NCBI GenBank assembly: GCA_963667425.1
Contig: OY763407.1
Location: forward strand, 1,674,001 to 1,738,000
Length of the DNA stretch: 64,000 nt
Direction of reading: 5' to 3'
Origin: G963667425 sp963667425 [NCBI: bacterium]
GTDB lineage: Bacteria > UBP6 > UBA1177
A program made the translations under genes and the position numbers. The first letter of the stretch is position 1. Each line of letters starts with the position of its first letter. Under the pieces are notes generated by a model. It was not told the DNA's origin. It saw only the letters and a list, made by a program, of their open reading frames with translations, and did no database searches. Below are positions 33,981-43,080 of the stretch, one piece after another.

Positions 33981-35128
33981 ATATTGATCCTAATTTGCCT
34001 GAAACAATATTTTCGGATGGGACAAAACTTAGACAGGCTATAATTAACCTGCTTGGAAATGCTGTAAAATTTACTCAGGAAGGTTTTATATCTCTTTCTG
34101 TTTTCGCTCTGCCAGGAACCGGAAAAACATTTACTCTTAGAATTGAAATTGCAGATTCAGGAATAGGAATTCCTGAAGAACAACATGATAAAATATTTGA
34201 AGCCTTTGTACAGCAGGATGAACAGAGCACAAAAAAATATGGTGGAACAGGTCTCGGTCTTGCTATTACAAAAGGTATTATTGATAAAATGGGTGGTAAA
34301 ATTGAACTTAAGAGTAAAAGAAATTCAGGAGCAACTTTTGTAATAACACTTCCAAACATTAAAATGACTGGAGAACGAATCGGTCAAAGAATTGAGAATG
34401 ATACAAGAACACTCAAATTCAACAGTCAGACGATATTGACTGTAGGCAAGGAAAAAGAAACTATTATAATAGAAAGAATCTTACACAATTACAATATAAT
34501 ATGGAAAAATGTACATGAAATTGATGAACTGTTTGATAAAATAAAGGAAGACACTCCAAAACTAATTATAATCGGAGATGAATCATTCTCTTCAAAAGAT
34601 GCATTTATTCAGACAACATTACCTATGTTAAAAGAACTAAGTGAAATACCTATAATTGCGGTTGTATCAAAAAACACTGCAAAAGAAAAAATGAATATTA
34701 TCAATGATATTTCAAAAACGGTAATAATAAAACCGGTAGTAAAAAAAGAGCTTATAGAAATTCTTAAAAATTATCTTACATTTACCAAACAGGAAAAGGA
34801 AGATTTTGATAAAGTTGCAACTATTGAGGAAAAATTCACTAAACTGCTTGATAAAATAGCAGATATTGAAAGTTTCCACTCTGATATGAAATGGGAAATA
34901 TATCCTGCATTTAAAGCGGCATCAAATACAAAACTTATCAGTAAAATAAAGCTTTTTTCAGAAAAACTTGAAAATATCGGGAACAGATATCAGATCGACG
35001 TACTTACAGAACTCAGTTCTCAACTGAAAGATCACCTAAAACAATTTAACATCAGCGGAATGGAAGAAGTCTTTGATAAAACTAAAAATTTACTTAGAAT
35101 ATTGGAAACAACTATAGAGCGGGGGTAA
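33971..35128 (+). CDS. Hybrid sensor kinase, C-terminal part: HATPase and receiver-like domain (frameshifted)
   Basis: Continuation of the preceding kinase in the -1 frame; the joint reads KLD then LTIDIDPNLPETIFSDG, which is normal kinase sequence. It has the N box (LGNAVKFTQEG), G1 (DSGIGIPEE), F box (FEAFVQQDEQSTKKYGG) and G2 (GTGLGLAIT). Next is a receiver-like domain (about 33971 + 450 to 830 bases) with weak acidic pocket (IIGDES), then a helical tail. There is no ribosome site and no ATG at the break, so independent translation from a TTG at 33995 is unlikely. The gene is followed 3 bp later by an HD-GYP response regulator. Confidence 0.8.
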   Translation, partial: LTIDIDPNLPETIFSDGTKLRQAIINLLGNAVKFTQEGFISLSVFALPGTGKTFTLRIEIADSGIGIPEEQHDKIFEAFVQQDEQSTKKYGGTGLGLAITKGIIDKMGGKIELKSKRNSGATFVITLPNIKMTGERIGQRIENDTRTLKFNSQTILTVGKEKETIIIERILHNYNIIWKNVHEIDELFDKIKEDTPKLIIIGDESFSSKDAFIQTTLPMLKELSEIPIIAVVSKNTAKEKMNIINDISKTVIIKPVVKKELIEILKNYLTFTKQEKEDFDKVATIEEKFTKLLDKIADIESFHSDMKWEIYPAFKAASNTKLISKIKLFSEKLENIGNRYQIDVLTELSSQLKDHLKQFNISGMEEVFDKTKNLLRILETTIERG

Positions 35129-35131
35129 TTT

Positions 35132-36244
35132 ATGGATGAGTCAAAATTTGAATTAAAAGGTCATACGATTCTTATAGTAGATGACATTCCCGATAATCTT
35201 GAAACACTTGGAAGTATGCTTGCCAACGAAGGTCTTGAAATAAGTTTCGCAACTAACGGCAAACAGGCAATAATGAATGCACTATCAGCTGCACCGGATT
35301 TAATTCTGCTTGATATTGCAATGCCTGAAATGGATGGATTTGAAGTCTGCACAAAACTTAAAAGTTTATCGGCAACAAAATCAATACCTGTAATATTTAT
35401 CACAGGTCATGGGAATTCAGACAACATTGTTAAAGGATTTGAACTCGGAGCCGTAGATTATGTCCTTAAACCATTTAATCCGAAAGAGCTTACTGCAAGA
35501 ATAAGAAATCATTTAAAACTTGAAGATTATGCTAAAAAACTGAAAAGCAGTAACGAAGAGCTCAGATTAATAAAGCAGCTTCTTGAAGATAAAGAAAAGC
35601 ACCTTCTCACTATTGTTGAAAACAAAACAAGAAAACTTAGCGAAATGACATTCGCAATGGTATCTTCACTTGAAGATGCAAATGCATATAATGATTCTGA
35701 TACAGGAAATCATGTTAAGAGAGTAAGTGAGTATTCGGCAAGACTCGCCATTCTTTATAAACAGTCTGCAAAGTTTGTACGAGACATAAGAATGTATGCA
35801 TCACTTCATGACGTTGGTAAAGTTGCTGTTCCAGATCATATTTTGAAAAAACAGGGACCACTTACCAAAGAAGAATTTGAAATAATGAAAAAGCACGTTT
35901 ATGTAGGCTATAAAATGCTTAAAAGTGACGCTCTTGATGATATGGCAAGAAACATTACTTTATATCATCATGAAAAATGGAACGGAATGGGATATATCAA
36001 TGGTTTAAAGGGAAAAGAAATTCCCCTTGAAGCAAGGATTGTAAGTATCGTTGATGTTTTTGACGCTCTTATAACTGAAAGACCTTATAAAAAAGCATGG
36101 AGTTATGAAGCTGCATATAAAGAAATAGAAAAAATGAAAGGGCAACATTTTCAACCTGAACTGACAGAGCTTTTTCTTGAGAATTTCAGCGATTTTGTAA
36201 AAATAAGCGAAAATCTTAAAGATAGACCATCTAACGAATCTTAA
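35132..36244 (+). CDS. Response regulator with HD-GYP-type output domain
   Basis: A 370-residue response regulator. The receiver (about 10-125) has the acidic pair ILIVDD, phospho-acceptor Asp in LILLDIAMPEMDGFE, and Lys in DYVLKPF. A coiled coil (130-175) leads to an HD-GYP-like domain with LHDVGKVAVPD and YHHEKWNGMGYINGLKG. In the latter, GYI replaces GYP, but the metal ligands are kept. Such domains hydrolyse cyclic di-GMP. GGGGG lies 6 nt before the ATG. It is the evident partner of the adjacent hybrid kinase. Its 3' end overlaps the convergent phosphodiesterase gene by 14 bp. Confidence 0.92.
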   Translation: MDESKFELKGHTILIVDDIPDNLETLGSMLANEGLEISFATNGKQAIMNALSAAPDLILLDIAMPEMDGFEVCTKLKSLSATKSIPVIFITGHGNSDNIVKGFELGAVDYVLKPFNPKELTARIRNHLKLEDYAKKLKSSNEELRLIKQLLEDKEKHLLTIVENKTRKLSEMTFAMVSSLEDANAYNDSDTGNHVKRVSEYSARLAILYKQSAKFVRDIRMYASLHDVGKVAVPDHILKKQGPLTKEEFEIMKKHVYVGYKMLKSDALDDMARNITLYHHEKWNGMGYINGLKGKEIPLEARIVSIVDVFDALITERPYKKAWSYEAAYKEIEKMKGQHFQPELTELFLENFSDFVKISENLKDRPSNES

Positions 36245-36773
36245 GAGACATAATATCGTTTCCTTCAAGATTCCTCACCGAAAGAAAATTTCCATCATAA
36301 TAACCGAAGGAATTATCAAAACCGTTTTTAGGAATAGATAATGAACCTGGGTTAAAATACATCACACCATTTTCTTCTTTACAGACAGGAATATGTGTGT
36401 GTCCAGAAACAAAAACAGAACCTTCAGGAAGAAAGGGATGTGACAGTTCATCATAAATGTGACCGTGTGTAATAAAAAAAGTCCTGCCATTATCATAAAT
36501 AGTACTAAAACTGTTCATTATAGGATGGTTTATAACCATTTGATCAACTTCGGCATCACAATTTCCACGTACAGCGATAAAATTTGCAATATTATTAATA
36601 ATTTTTATGCATTTTTTGGGATTATAATCTTCAGGAAGTTCATTTCTCGGACCGTGATACAATAAATCTCCTGCAAAAACAATAAGTTCAGGATTAACAT
36701 CCTTAATGTTATTCATAAGTTTTTCAAGATAAAAATAAGAACCGTGTAAATCCGAAAAGAAAAGGATTTTCAT
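36231..36773 (-). CDS. YfcE/MJ0936-type metallophosphoesterase
   Basis: A 180-residue calcineurin-like phosphoesterase. Metal-binding motifs are in order: FSDLHGS (DxH), FAGDLLYHGP (GD), VRGNCDAE (GNCD), THGHIYDE (GH) and SGHTHIP (GHTH). The family hydrolyses simple phosphodiesters; the physiological substrate is unknown. The ATG at 36773 is 7 nt from GGAG; an ATG two codons upstream is too close to that site. It is the last gene of the pckA operon and overlaps the convergent response regulator gene. Confidence 0.92.
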   Translation of the reverse strand: MKILFFSDLHGSYFYLEKLMNNIKDVNPELIVFAGDLLYHGPRNELPEDYNPKKCIKIINNIANFIAVRGNCDAEVDQMVINHPIMNSFSTIYDNGRTFFITHGHIYDELSHPFLPEGSVFVSGHTHIPVCKEENGVMYFNPGSLSIPKNGFDNSFGYYDGNFLSVRNLEGNDIMSLKIR

Positions 36774-36793
36774 AAACATTCTCCAAAACAGAT

Positions 36794-37333
36794 TTAAAAT
36801 AAAGAAAGCTGTCTTATTTCCTGAGGCAGTGAAATAAGTTTTCTTTTATCATGAACGACCGAAAGCCATAAATCACATTCTTCTTTCATACAATAAATTT
36901 TCTCAGGTTTTTTCTGAACAAAAAACTGTCTGTAATCAGAAAGTATTTCTTCACAATCTTTAGGAAAAGATCTGGCCAGCAAAATACTTGTGTCAGGCGT
37001 AAAATAAGGAATAAAAGGTGGATTTGTAACAACAAGAAGGGATGAGGAAGCATCTTTTATAAAATATGAAAAAAGCTCATCATTGACATTCTCAATCATT
37101 TTTATTTCAAAAGGACCAATTGAAATACTTTTCTCAACAATAAGAGGGATATAGTTTCTTAAATTAAGCTTTAAAGCTGTATCAGAGGAAAGAATTCGTA
37201 TTCTGTTTGGCGGCACAGTATCAATACTATCCACATCCGTAATAAGCAAAATACTATCTAAAGTTGCAGCTTCGTAATTTATGAACAGATGTCTTGATTC
37301 ACTTTCTATATGCTGTGAAGTTATAATCTTCAT
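36794..37333 (-). CDS. Unknown protein
   Basis: A 179-residue soluble protein I do not recognise. It appears alpha/beta. Notable stretches are LLITDVDSIDTVPPNR, a repeated pattern of short strands (PLIVEKSISIGPFEIKM), and LLVVTNPPFIPYFTPD. The strand pattern faintly recalls a metallo-beta-lactamase fold, but no HxHxDH motif is present. Its ATG overlaps the stop of the upstream gene (ATGA), and the phosphodiesterase follows 20 bp later. Coupling suggests a function shared with its membrane-anchored neighbour. Confidence 0.6.
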   Translation of the reverse strand: MKIITSQHIESESRHLFINYEAATLDSILLITDVDSIDTVPPNRIRILSSDTALKLNLRNYIPLIVEKSISIGPFEIKMIENVNDELFSYFIKDASSSLLVVTNPPFIPYFTPDTSILLARSFPKDCEEILSDYRQFFVQKKPEKIYCMKEECDLWLSVVHDKRKLISLPQEIRQLSLF

Positions 37334-37824
37334 TTATTATTTATTACAGATTCAGGATTTTTCACCCTTATCAGATTAACAGGCTTTCCAACAGTAGTTC
37401 TGCCACTCGAAAAACCTTTCATTCTTGCACTCATACTATCGCCACGAATAGAAATCCTATCTATCTTCATACCAAGACTTGTAGTTGGTTCAAGATCAAA
37501 AGATTTACCTTCATTTCCGACTATTTTTCTAAAAATAACTGTAGGATCTTCAACAACCTTTAATGTTATTGTGATTTCTCTATTTGCAATCTGATAAAAA
37601 CATCCGTTATCCTTGCCGTTTGTGTGGTATATACATTTTTTGTCTTCTTTAAGCCAGAGCCATGTCTTTGATCCCTGAGAAACATTTCTCCACATGCCAA
37701 TGACCTGAGATTTAAATAAGTCATCAGGAGAAGGCTGTCTATGGGCAAGAAAATGCAGAAAAAATATTGTACCTGTTACGATAAGAATCATGACGGGGAT
37801 TATAATAAGCGCCTGTTTCAGCAT
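37330..37824 (-). CDS. Unknown membrane-anchored protein
   Basis: About 164 residues: one N-terminal membrane helix (about 6-27, rich in Ile/Val), then a periplasmic beta-rich domain starting IGMWRNVSQGSKTWLWLKED, which resembles small lipocalin-like barrels. Two Cys (in KKCIYH and GCFYQ) could form a disulfide. The ATG at 37824 is 4 bp after the dacB stop; GGAGG lies 12 nt upstream, inside dacB. Family not recognised. Coupled by ATGA to the next gene. Confidence 0.6.
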   Translation of the reverse strand: MLKQALIIIPVMILIVTGTIFFLHFLAHRQPSPDDLFKSQVIGMWRNVSQGSKTWLWLKEDKKCIYHTNGKDNGCFYQIANREITITLKVVEDPTVIFRKIVGNEGKSFDLEPTTSLGMKIDRISIRGDSMSARMKGFSSGRTTVGKPVNLIRVKNPESVINNK

Positions 37825-37828
37825 AGTG

Positions 37829-39190
37829 CTAATATTCCTCCCATATATGTTCCATAAATTTATCACGGTAAGCCCACATAGTTTTAAAATTTCTCGTGGG
37901 AAAATTATTTACAACAAAAGTGAAAAGATATAGTTTACCACTTTTCCCTTTCATAATGCCTGACAATGCCGCAACAGAAGTAAGCGTACCGGTCTTAGCC
38001 CTTATACTTCCATTGGATTCACCTCCAAGAGCCTGCTTTAATGTTCCATCTTCTCCCATAACAGGCAGAGATGAAAAGAAATCTATTGCAAGAAGAGGTT
38101 TTGAATGAACATATTTAAGAAGTTTCATAAACATTTCAGGCGGGAAATTATTATAACCGTTGCCTAAGCCTGAACCATTAATAGGATCTTCATCCATTCC
38201 TGTAACTTTTTTTATATAATCTTTTAACAGTAAAACACCATATTCTGCCCTGCCCTTTATAATTGAACCCATAAATATCTGAAGACATTCCGCAAGGAAG
38301 TTGGAAGAATATCTGTTCATGGACTGAAGGATATCTCTTAAAGGTTTACTTTTGTGTTTATATAAAATGCCATTGGATGAAGAAAAAAAGTTTGCAGCTA
38401 TGTGTTTTCTTTCAACAGAAATATTTGAATCCCATTTTCCTAAAGAAAGGAGTACATCAATATAGTGGTGTGTGGGAGATAGCACTTTTTTGTATACGAC
38501 AACAGGCTTCGTTCTGTTTTTTCCCAAAGTTCCTTTAACTACGATCTCAGTTTTATTGCCGTTTCTGACAGTACCTATCATTAGATTATTACCGGTTCCA
38601 TCTACAGTTTTTGCACTGTTGCTGACTATAAAATGAGAACCGGGTGTTGGAGTTGAAACAGAAACAGCCTCTCCTGTTTCTGTTGGAACAACATCTATTT
38701 CAACAGCATTATAATTAACAGAAAGAGGTGAAATATAAGCAAGATAAGCATTGTCCCCTTTCCCGGCTTTTTTCGTTTCAAGGTAACCTTTGGAATCGTA
38801 GAAAAAATCATCCACAACTATTTTATTTATTTTTTTAACACCTCTTATTTTAAGCTGATTACTTAAATCCCACATATCTTCCATAACCATTGAAGGATTT
38901 CCGGCACTTTTTATATACAAAGTTCCGCTCTCTTTTTCATAAAGAAAAAGTGTAATAAATCTGAATCCTCCACCAAGATACTCAAGAGCTGCGGCAGTTG
39001 TTACCAGCTTTAAATTGGAAGCATAAGAAAAATTCTTATCTTTATTTACAGAAAAAATCTCTTTTCCATCAGAACAATCATAAAGAATAAAACCCACATC
39101 ATCCTTTTTAAGGGGAGAATAATCTATTTCTACAGCATAAATACTAATACAGAAAAGAAGTGTAAAAATAAGAATAAAACTTTGCTTCAT
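37829..39190 (-). CDS. dacB: D-alanyl-D-alanine carboxypeptidase/endopeptidase (PBP4 type)
   Basis: A 453-residue penicillin-binding protein of peptidase family S13. It has a signal peptide (cleavage near SIYA), the SxxK motif in SNLKLVTTAAALEYLG, the SxN motif in RYSSNFLAECL, and the KTG motif in RAKTGTL. The enzyme trims peptidoglycan peptides in the periplasm. AAGGAG stands 11 nt before the ATG and the gene begins 8 bp after the disordered-protein gene ends. The length matches PBP4 with its inserted domains. Confidence 0.93.
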   Translation of the reverse strand: MKQSFILIFTLLFCISIYAVEIDYSPLKKDDVGFILYDCSDGKEIFSVNKDKNFSYASNLKLVTTAAALEYLGGGFRFITLFLYEKESGTLYIKSAGNPSMVMEDMWDLSNQLKIRGVKKINKIVVDDFFYDSKGYLETKKAGKGDNAYLAYISPLSVNYNAVEIDVVPTETGEAVSVSTPTPGSHFIVSNSAKTVDGTGNNLMIGTVRNGNKTEIVVKGTLGKNRTKPVVVYKKVLSPTHHYIDVLLSLGKWDSNISVERKHIAANFFSSSNGILYKHKSKPLRDILQSMNRYSSNFLAECLQIFMGSIIKGRAEYGVLLLKDYIKKVTGMDEDPINGSGLGNGYNNFPPEMFMKLLKYVHSKPLLAIDFFSSLPVMGEDGTLKQALGGESNGSIRAKTGTLTSVAALSGIMKGKSGKLYLFTFVVNNFPTRNFKTMWAYRDKFMEHIWEEY

Positions 39191-39198
39191 ACTAAAAA

Positions 39199-40476
39199 CT
39201 ACTCCTTGTTTCCCTCATTGGAAGAATTTTTCTTTACAGAGTTTTCTGTTTTTTTCTTTCTTCCTCTTGATGTTTTTGGCTTTTCAGCTGATTCATCTTT
39301 TTTAACTTCAGATGTTGTAGCTTTAGGTTTTGATGATGCTTTTTTTGCTGTTGTGGTTGTCCTTGTTCTTGCAGGTTTTTGTTTTACATTTTCTTCTTTT
39401 GGTTTTTCTTCATTTTTGTCAGCAGAAAGATCAGCTTTTTTTTCAGGTATAACATCTTTTACCATTTGAGGTTTTACCTCTTCTGATAAAGGTTTTGCTT
39501 CCTCTTTTTTTGCTTCATGGATTATATTCTTTTTTTCTTCAACAGGGCGAACTTCCTTTTCCTGAACTTTTATCTCTGGAACATTTTCTTTTATAGCAGA
39601 CTCTTCTCTTTTATTTATAGTCGCTATCTGATCAAGAATCTTTTCCAAAGTTTCTGAAGGCTTACTTTGTTCCTGTTTAGGTTTTTCAGATTCACTGCGA
39701 TTCAACTCTTTCTGAAAAGTTCTCTTTTCATCATTATTCTGCTTCCATGAGCTATCTTTTTTCTGTCCATCTCTGTTCTGATTGTTGTTATCACGTCTCT
39801 GATTATTATTATTGTTATTGTTATATCTCTGGTTGTTGTTATCACGTCTCTGATTATTGTTGTTGACGTTATCTTTTCTCTGACCATTATTATCTCTGTT
39901 ATCACGATTATCTCGTTTCTGATTGTCCTGAGTTTTAGAATTGTCGCGGCTTTGAGGTCCCTGTTCCCTTCTATCATTCTGATTTCTATTATCACGCCTG
40001 TCATAATTTCTCTGATTATTGTAATTATCAGTTCTTTCTCTCTGAGTTGTATTCTTACTATCGTATTTTTGAGAGTTTTCCTGCTTCGATTCCTTTACAG
40101 GTTCAGAAGGAGGCGTTTCAACTTCCTCTTTCCTGGAAAAGTTACCAGCTGAATTTTCAGGTATTGTATCAAGATTTGAGGCTTTCGGATTTGTAGCCGA
40201 CATTTCATCAACAATTGCGGCAATCATAACCTTTAATGATGTTTTCACTCTTGCATATATTGCCTTGAAAAGAAGAGGCGACCTTGAACTATTCTCTATT
40301 ATGAAATCAATTTTTTTTATTAAATTCATAACTATATCTTTTTTTGCCTTCATCTGCTCATTTTTTTCTACAGCATTGTTCATTTTACTGATACCGGTAA
40401 AAAGCTCCTCTTTCAGTGCGGCTATCTGTTCGGCAGTAAGAAAAGCCTTTAAGACGGATTCTATTTTCTCAAACAT
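39199..40476 (-). CDS. Disordered Asn/Arg/Asp/Gln-rich protein
   Basis: About 425 residues. The first 100 are a folded helical domain (FLTAEQIAALKEEL, IYARVKTSLKVMIAAIVDEM). Residues about 140-255 are almost only N, R, D and Q, with recurring QRRDNNNQR units and a run of seven N. The last 150 are Lys/Glu-rich and end in TTTTAKK- and SRGRKKK-type basic patches like histone H1 or AT-hook tails. It has no signal peptide. Such composition suggests RNA or DNA binding and phase separation (inference). The ATG at 40476 is 9 nt after GGAG. It overlaps tetR and precedes dacB. Confidence 0.75.
   Translation of the reverse strand: MFEKIESVLKAFLTAEQIAALKEELFTGISKMNNAVEKNEQMKAKKDIVMNLIKKIDFIIENSSRSPLLFKAIYARVKTSLKVMIAAIVDEMSATNPKASNLDTIPENSAGNFSRKEEVETPPSEPVKESKQENSQKYDSKNTTQRERTDNYNNQRNYDRRDNRNQNDRREQGPQSRDNSKTQDNQKRDNRDNRDNNGQRKDNVNNNNQRRDNNNQRYNNNNNNNQRRDNNNQNRDGQKKDSSWKQNNDEKRTFQKELNRSESEKPKQEQSKPSETLEKILDQIATINKREESAIKENVPEIKVQEKEVRPVEEKKNIIHEAKKEEAKPLSEEVKPQMVKDVIPEKKADLSADKNEEKPKEENVKQKPARTRTTTTAKKASSKPKATTSEVKKDESAEKPKTSRGRKKKTENSVKKNSSNEGNKE
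39780..39925 (-). repeat. Degenerate tandem repeat encoding QRRDNNN units
   Basis: Imperfect copies of TTGTTATCACGTCTCTGATT occur near 39787 and 39837, with shorter relatives near 39897 and 39990. They encode the QRRDNNNQ motif of the disordered protein. Such repeats expand and contract easily. Confidence 0.6.
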
Positions 40477-41074
40477 TCTTTTTTTCTCCAATAACTATAA
40501 ATTTTAAAAGATCAAAATTCCTGAGGTCATCAATAAGAGGGTCAACATCAAGAATATTACCTTTATCAATAGCCCACTGATAAACTATTTCCTTGATCGA
40601 ACCTAAAATGGAATAGGCAAGAAATCTAACATTTGTATTGTCAGGAAGTACTTTTTCCTTAACAATTCTAACCAAAGCACCTTCTATATACTCTACAAGT
40701 CTTGCATAAAAAAGTATTAACTGATGATTAAATTCACTATCAAGCCCTACAGCTTCCGAAACCACTATTTTACTCATATCTCTATTTTTTATAATAAGTT
40801 CAACAATTGTTCTTATGTTGACATTAAACTGATTAACAGCACTTTCTTCAGAAAGAAGGGTTATTTTTGAAAGGATAAGCCTTGAAAAATGCTTGATAAG
40901 AAGATCAAAAACTTCTCTTTTATTCTTAAAATAGATGTAAAAAGTAGCACGTGCAACATTGGATCTTGCACATATATCTGAAATGCTTGCGTTATGGTAA
41001 CCTTTTTTTGCAAAAACTTTAGCAGAGCCATCAAGAATCTGTCTTCGTTTATTTTCTATTTTTGCGGCTCTCAT
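40469..41074 (-). CDS. TetR-family transcriptional regulator
   Basis: A 201-residue regulator with an N-terminal TetR helix-turn-helix (IENKRRQILDGSAKVFAKKG, then SISDICARSNVARATFYIYFKNK), and a C-terminal helical ligand domain without recognisable effector signature. It lies 18 bp downstream of pckA on the same strand and overlaps the following gene by 8 bp, so it may autoregulate this operon. The ribosome site is weak (GAG). Confidence 0.9.
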   Translation of the reverse strand: MRAAKIENKRRQILDGSAKVFAKKGYHNASISDICARSNVARATFYIYFKNKREVFDLLIKHFSRLILSKITLLSEESAVNQFNVNIRTIVELIIKNRDMSKIVVSEAVGLDSEFNHQLILFYARLVEYIEGALVRIVKEKVLPDNTNVRFLAYSILGSIKEIVYQWAIDKGNILDVDPLIDDLRNFDLLKFIVIGEKKNV

Positions 41075-41092
41075 ATAACTCTATTAATATAA

Positions 41093-42904
41093 CTAAAGTT
41101 CAATATTTCCAAGTATTTTATTAAGCGGAGCAATATACTTGTAAGGAGCTCCGATAGATTTGAGAAAATCAAGTCTCTGTTCAATCCTTTCTTTTCTAAG
41201 CCTGGAATATCCTGCCTGATCTTTAATCTTTGAAGGTGTAAAGAATTTATCATAATCCTCAACAACATCCTTGAAACTTGCTTTATCAGGATAGAACATT
41301 CCGGGAGTTGCGCTCCATTCATGCCACTTTATTTCACCTTTGGCAACCTTAGGGAAAATAGAAAGAGAAAGTTCCTTGGAAATTTTAAGATATTCATTGT
41401 TTGTATGACTTTCCCAATCTTTGAAAAAACCGCCGGTATTAAGAACAAGTGCTTTAAATTTTATCTTATTAAACACAGATTCGAGCATCTCTATCTCTTT
41501 TTTGATACCCCAGAGATTAAAAGGATTTGCACCTGGAATAAATCTGAGTTTACCTATCTCTTTAAGGGTAACATTTTCTGCCGCCGAAGTTCTGGTTGCA
41601 AGACTTAAGTACATGGAAATAAGAAGATCAGGATCTTTAATAAGGGTAACAGGAGGCAGAATCTCATCTCTCATTATAAGAACCATATAATCAGGCCACG
41701 GAGTATCATACACTTCGTCAGTTCCCTCAAAACCAAGTCTGTAAGACTCAACTCTTCCGTTAGGATTTCTTACATCCTCATGAATGAGCATTCTTTTACC
41801 GTTTTCATCCTTAGCAACCATAATATTTTCAGCAGTCATTACAGTGTTGTAGTAAAAAGAATCTATAGAATAATCATTGCTTTTGTTGTAACAATTGGAT
41901 TCAAGCCCCACAATACCTTTCTTCTTAGATGACGGATCAGCAAGAATAACAAGCGCATCATCATTACCGATATGAACGCCCTCTCCATTTTCGTAATCAA
42001 GAGATTCTTTATGCGGATCATTGCCGAGAGTTGACTTTCCGGTACCTGAAAGACCAAGTGAAATAAAAGTCGTAGCTGTCTTTTTATCTTTTTTAACTGT
42101 CGTTATGGTTTTGCTGCTTCCGTGTATCGGCATACCTGTTCCTGTCCAGATAGCCATATCCCAGATAAGAGAAAGCGCAGCCTTTTTAACTTCACCAAAA
42201 TAGCGGGCACCAAGAAGAAACGCAGTGTAATTTTCAACATCAAAAAGCATCATTATTCTTGGTGGTTCAGGATCTTCAGGATTTTGTCTTCCAGCAGGAT
42301 TTCTGCTCTTCCAGAAAAGCCATTCATCATTTATCCAGTCAGGATAACATACTATTCTGATACCTGTTTCATTTATCTGTTTGCTCTTTTCATAAATTTT
42401 TCTGGTTTCATCAGTAACAGGAATAAAATTTATTGCAAAATCAAGCCCGAGCTTAGCGAATTCCTTTGGAACAAGGAACTCCATTTTACCCATAAAATCA
42501 CTGCTTTTAGAAAAATAGGCATTTACTTTAATAAGCTCGCGCTGCATAAGTTCATAACTCACTTCACGAAGCATTCTGTTATATCTAACTCTCTCATTTG
42601 CCTTTTCAAAAGAACTTCTAACCTCATCCATCATAGGCAGAATTCTTCTCGCCCATGCTGAACGACCGGAATCCTCACCGGTAAAACTTACAAGTATATT
42701 CTTATCTTTAAGTCCTAATGACTCCTGTCCCGCCATAGGAACATCAGTTTCTATAACCGTCGGCTGCTGTTTCGCCAGTTCATACAATTCATCCATAGTT
42801 GGCCTTAGAACTCTCTGACTGTACATAAGAGTTACAGCCATAGCCTTCATTTCAGAAATTCTCTCAGGAGCTTTCTTCGGATCGATGATATCAATAGTAC
42901 TCAT
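41093..42904 (-). CDS. pckA: Phosphoenolpyruvate carboxykinase (ATP)
   Basis: Interconverts oxaloacetate and phosphoenolpyruvate with ATP. The P-loop is GLSGTGKSTL near residue 290. Other features are the substrate-binding RSAWARR region, the metal-site HIGNDDALV, GLESNCYNK, and the adenine-binding region RTSAAENV near 450. At 603 residues it is longer than the usual 530-540 for ATP-dependent PEPCK, mainly through an N-terminal extension of about 60 residues. GGAG lies 6 nt upstream of the ATG. It heads a seven-gene operon of otherwise envelope- and nucleic-acid-related genes, unusual company for a central-metabolism gene. Confidence 0.9.
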   Translation of the reverse strand: MSTIDIIDPKKAPERISEMKAMAVTLMYSQRVLRPTMDELYELAKQQPTVIETDVPMAGQESLGLKDKNILVSFTGEDSGRSAWARRILPMMDEVRSSFEKANERVRYNRMLREVSYELMQRELIKVNAYFSKSSDFMGKMEFLVPKEFAKLGLDFAINFIPVTDETRKIYEKSKQINETGIRIVCYPDWINDEWLFWKSRNPAGRQNPEDPEPPRIMMLFDVENYTAFLLGARYFGEVKKAALSLIWDMAIWTGTGMPIHGSSKTITTVKKDKKTATTFISLGLSGTGKSTLGNDPHKESLDYENGEGVHIGNDDALVILADPSSKKKGIVGLESNCYNKSNDYSIDSFYYNTVMTAENIMVAKDENGKRMLIHEDVRNPNGRVESYRLGFEGTDEVYDTPWPDYMVLIMRDEILPPVTLIKDPDLLISMYLSLATRTSAAENVTLKEIGKLRFIPGANPFNLWGIKKEIEMLESVFNKIKFKALVLNTGGFFKDWESHTNNEYLKISKELSLSIFPKVAKGEIKWHEWSATPGMFYPDKASFKDVVEDYDKFFTPSKIKDQAGYSRLRKERIEQRLDFLKSIGAPYKYIAPLNKILGNIEL

Positions 42905-42950
42905 AAGCTACTCCATTGTATTTGTTAGACAAAATAAACAATAAACACCA

Positions 42951-42978
42951 GATTATACCTAATTGGAAGCTTTTTTCA
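42951..42978 (-). promoter_or_regulatory. Promoter of the pckA operon
   Basis: Minus strand TTGAAA (42978-42973), 16-bp spacer, perfect TATAAT (42956-42951). Start near 42944, about 40 nt before the pckA ATG. Confidence 0.55.
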
Positions 42979-43080
42979 ACAAAATGGATTTATTTAATAA
43001 TAAAAATGACTTTAACAATTTGCAAACCGATTTCTAACAGTTAATTCTATTCAGATTTAGTTGTTTCCAAACATCTCTTC

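Noticed and set aside
33995-35128. C-terminal kinase half as an independent gene from TTG 33995
   Set aside because: It would start inside the linker to the ATPase domain without a ribosome site; the upstream codons in this frame continue normal kinase sequence.
39702-40152. Other-frame open readings within the N/R/D-rich gene
   Set aside because: They arise from the low-complexity composition and repeats; they lack ribosome sites and family features.
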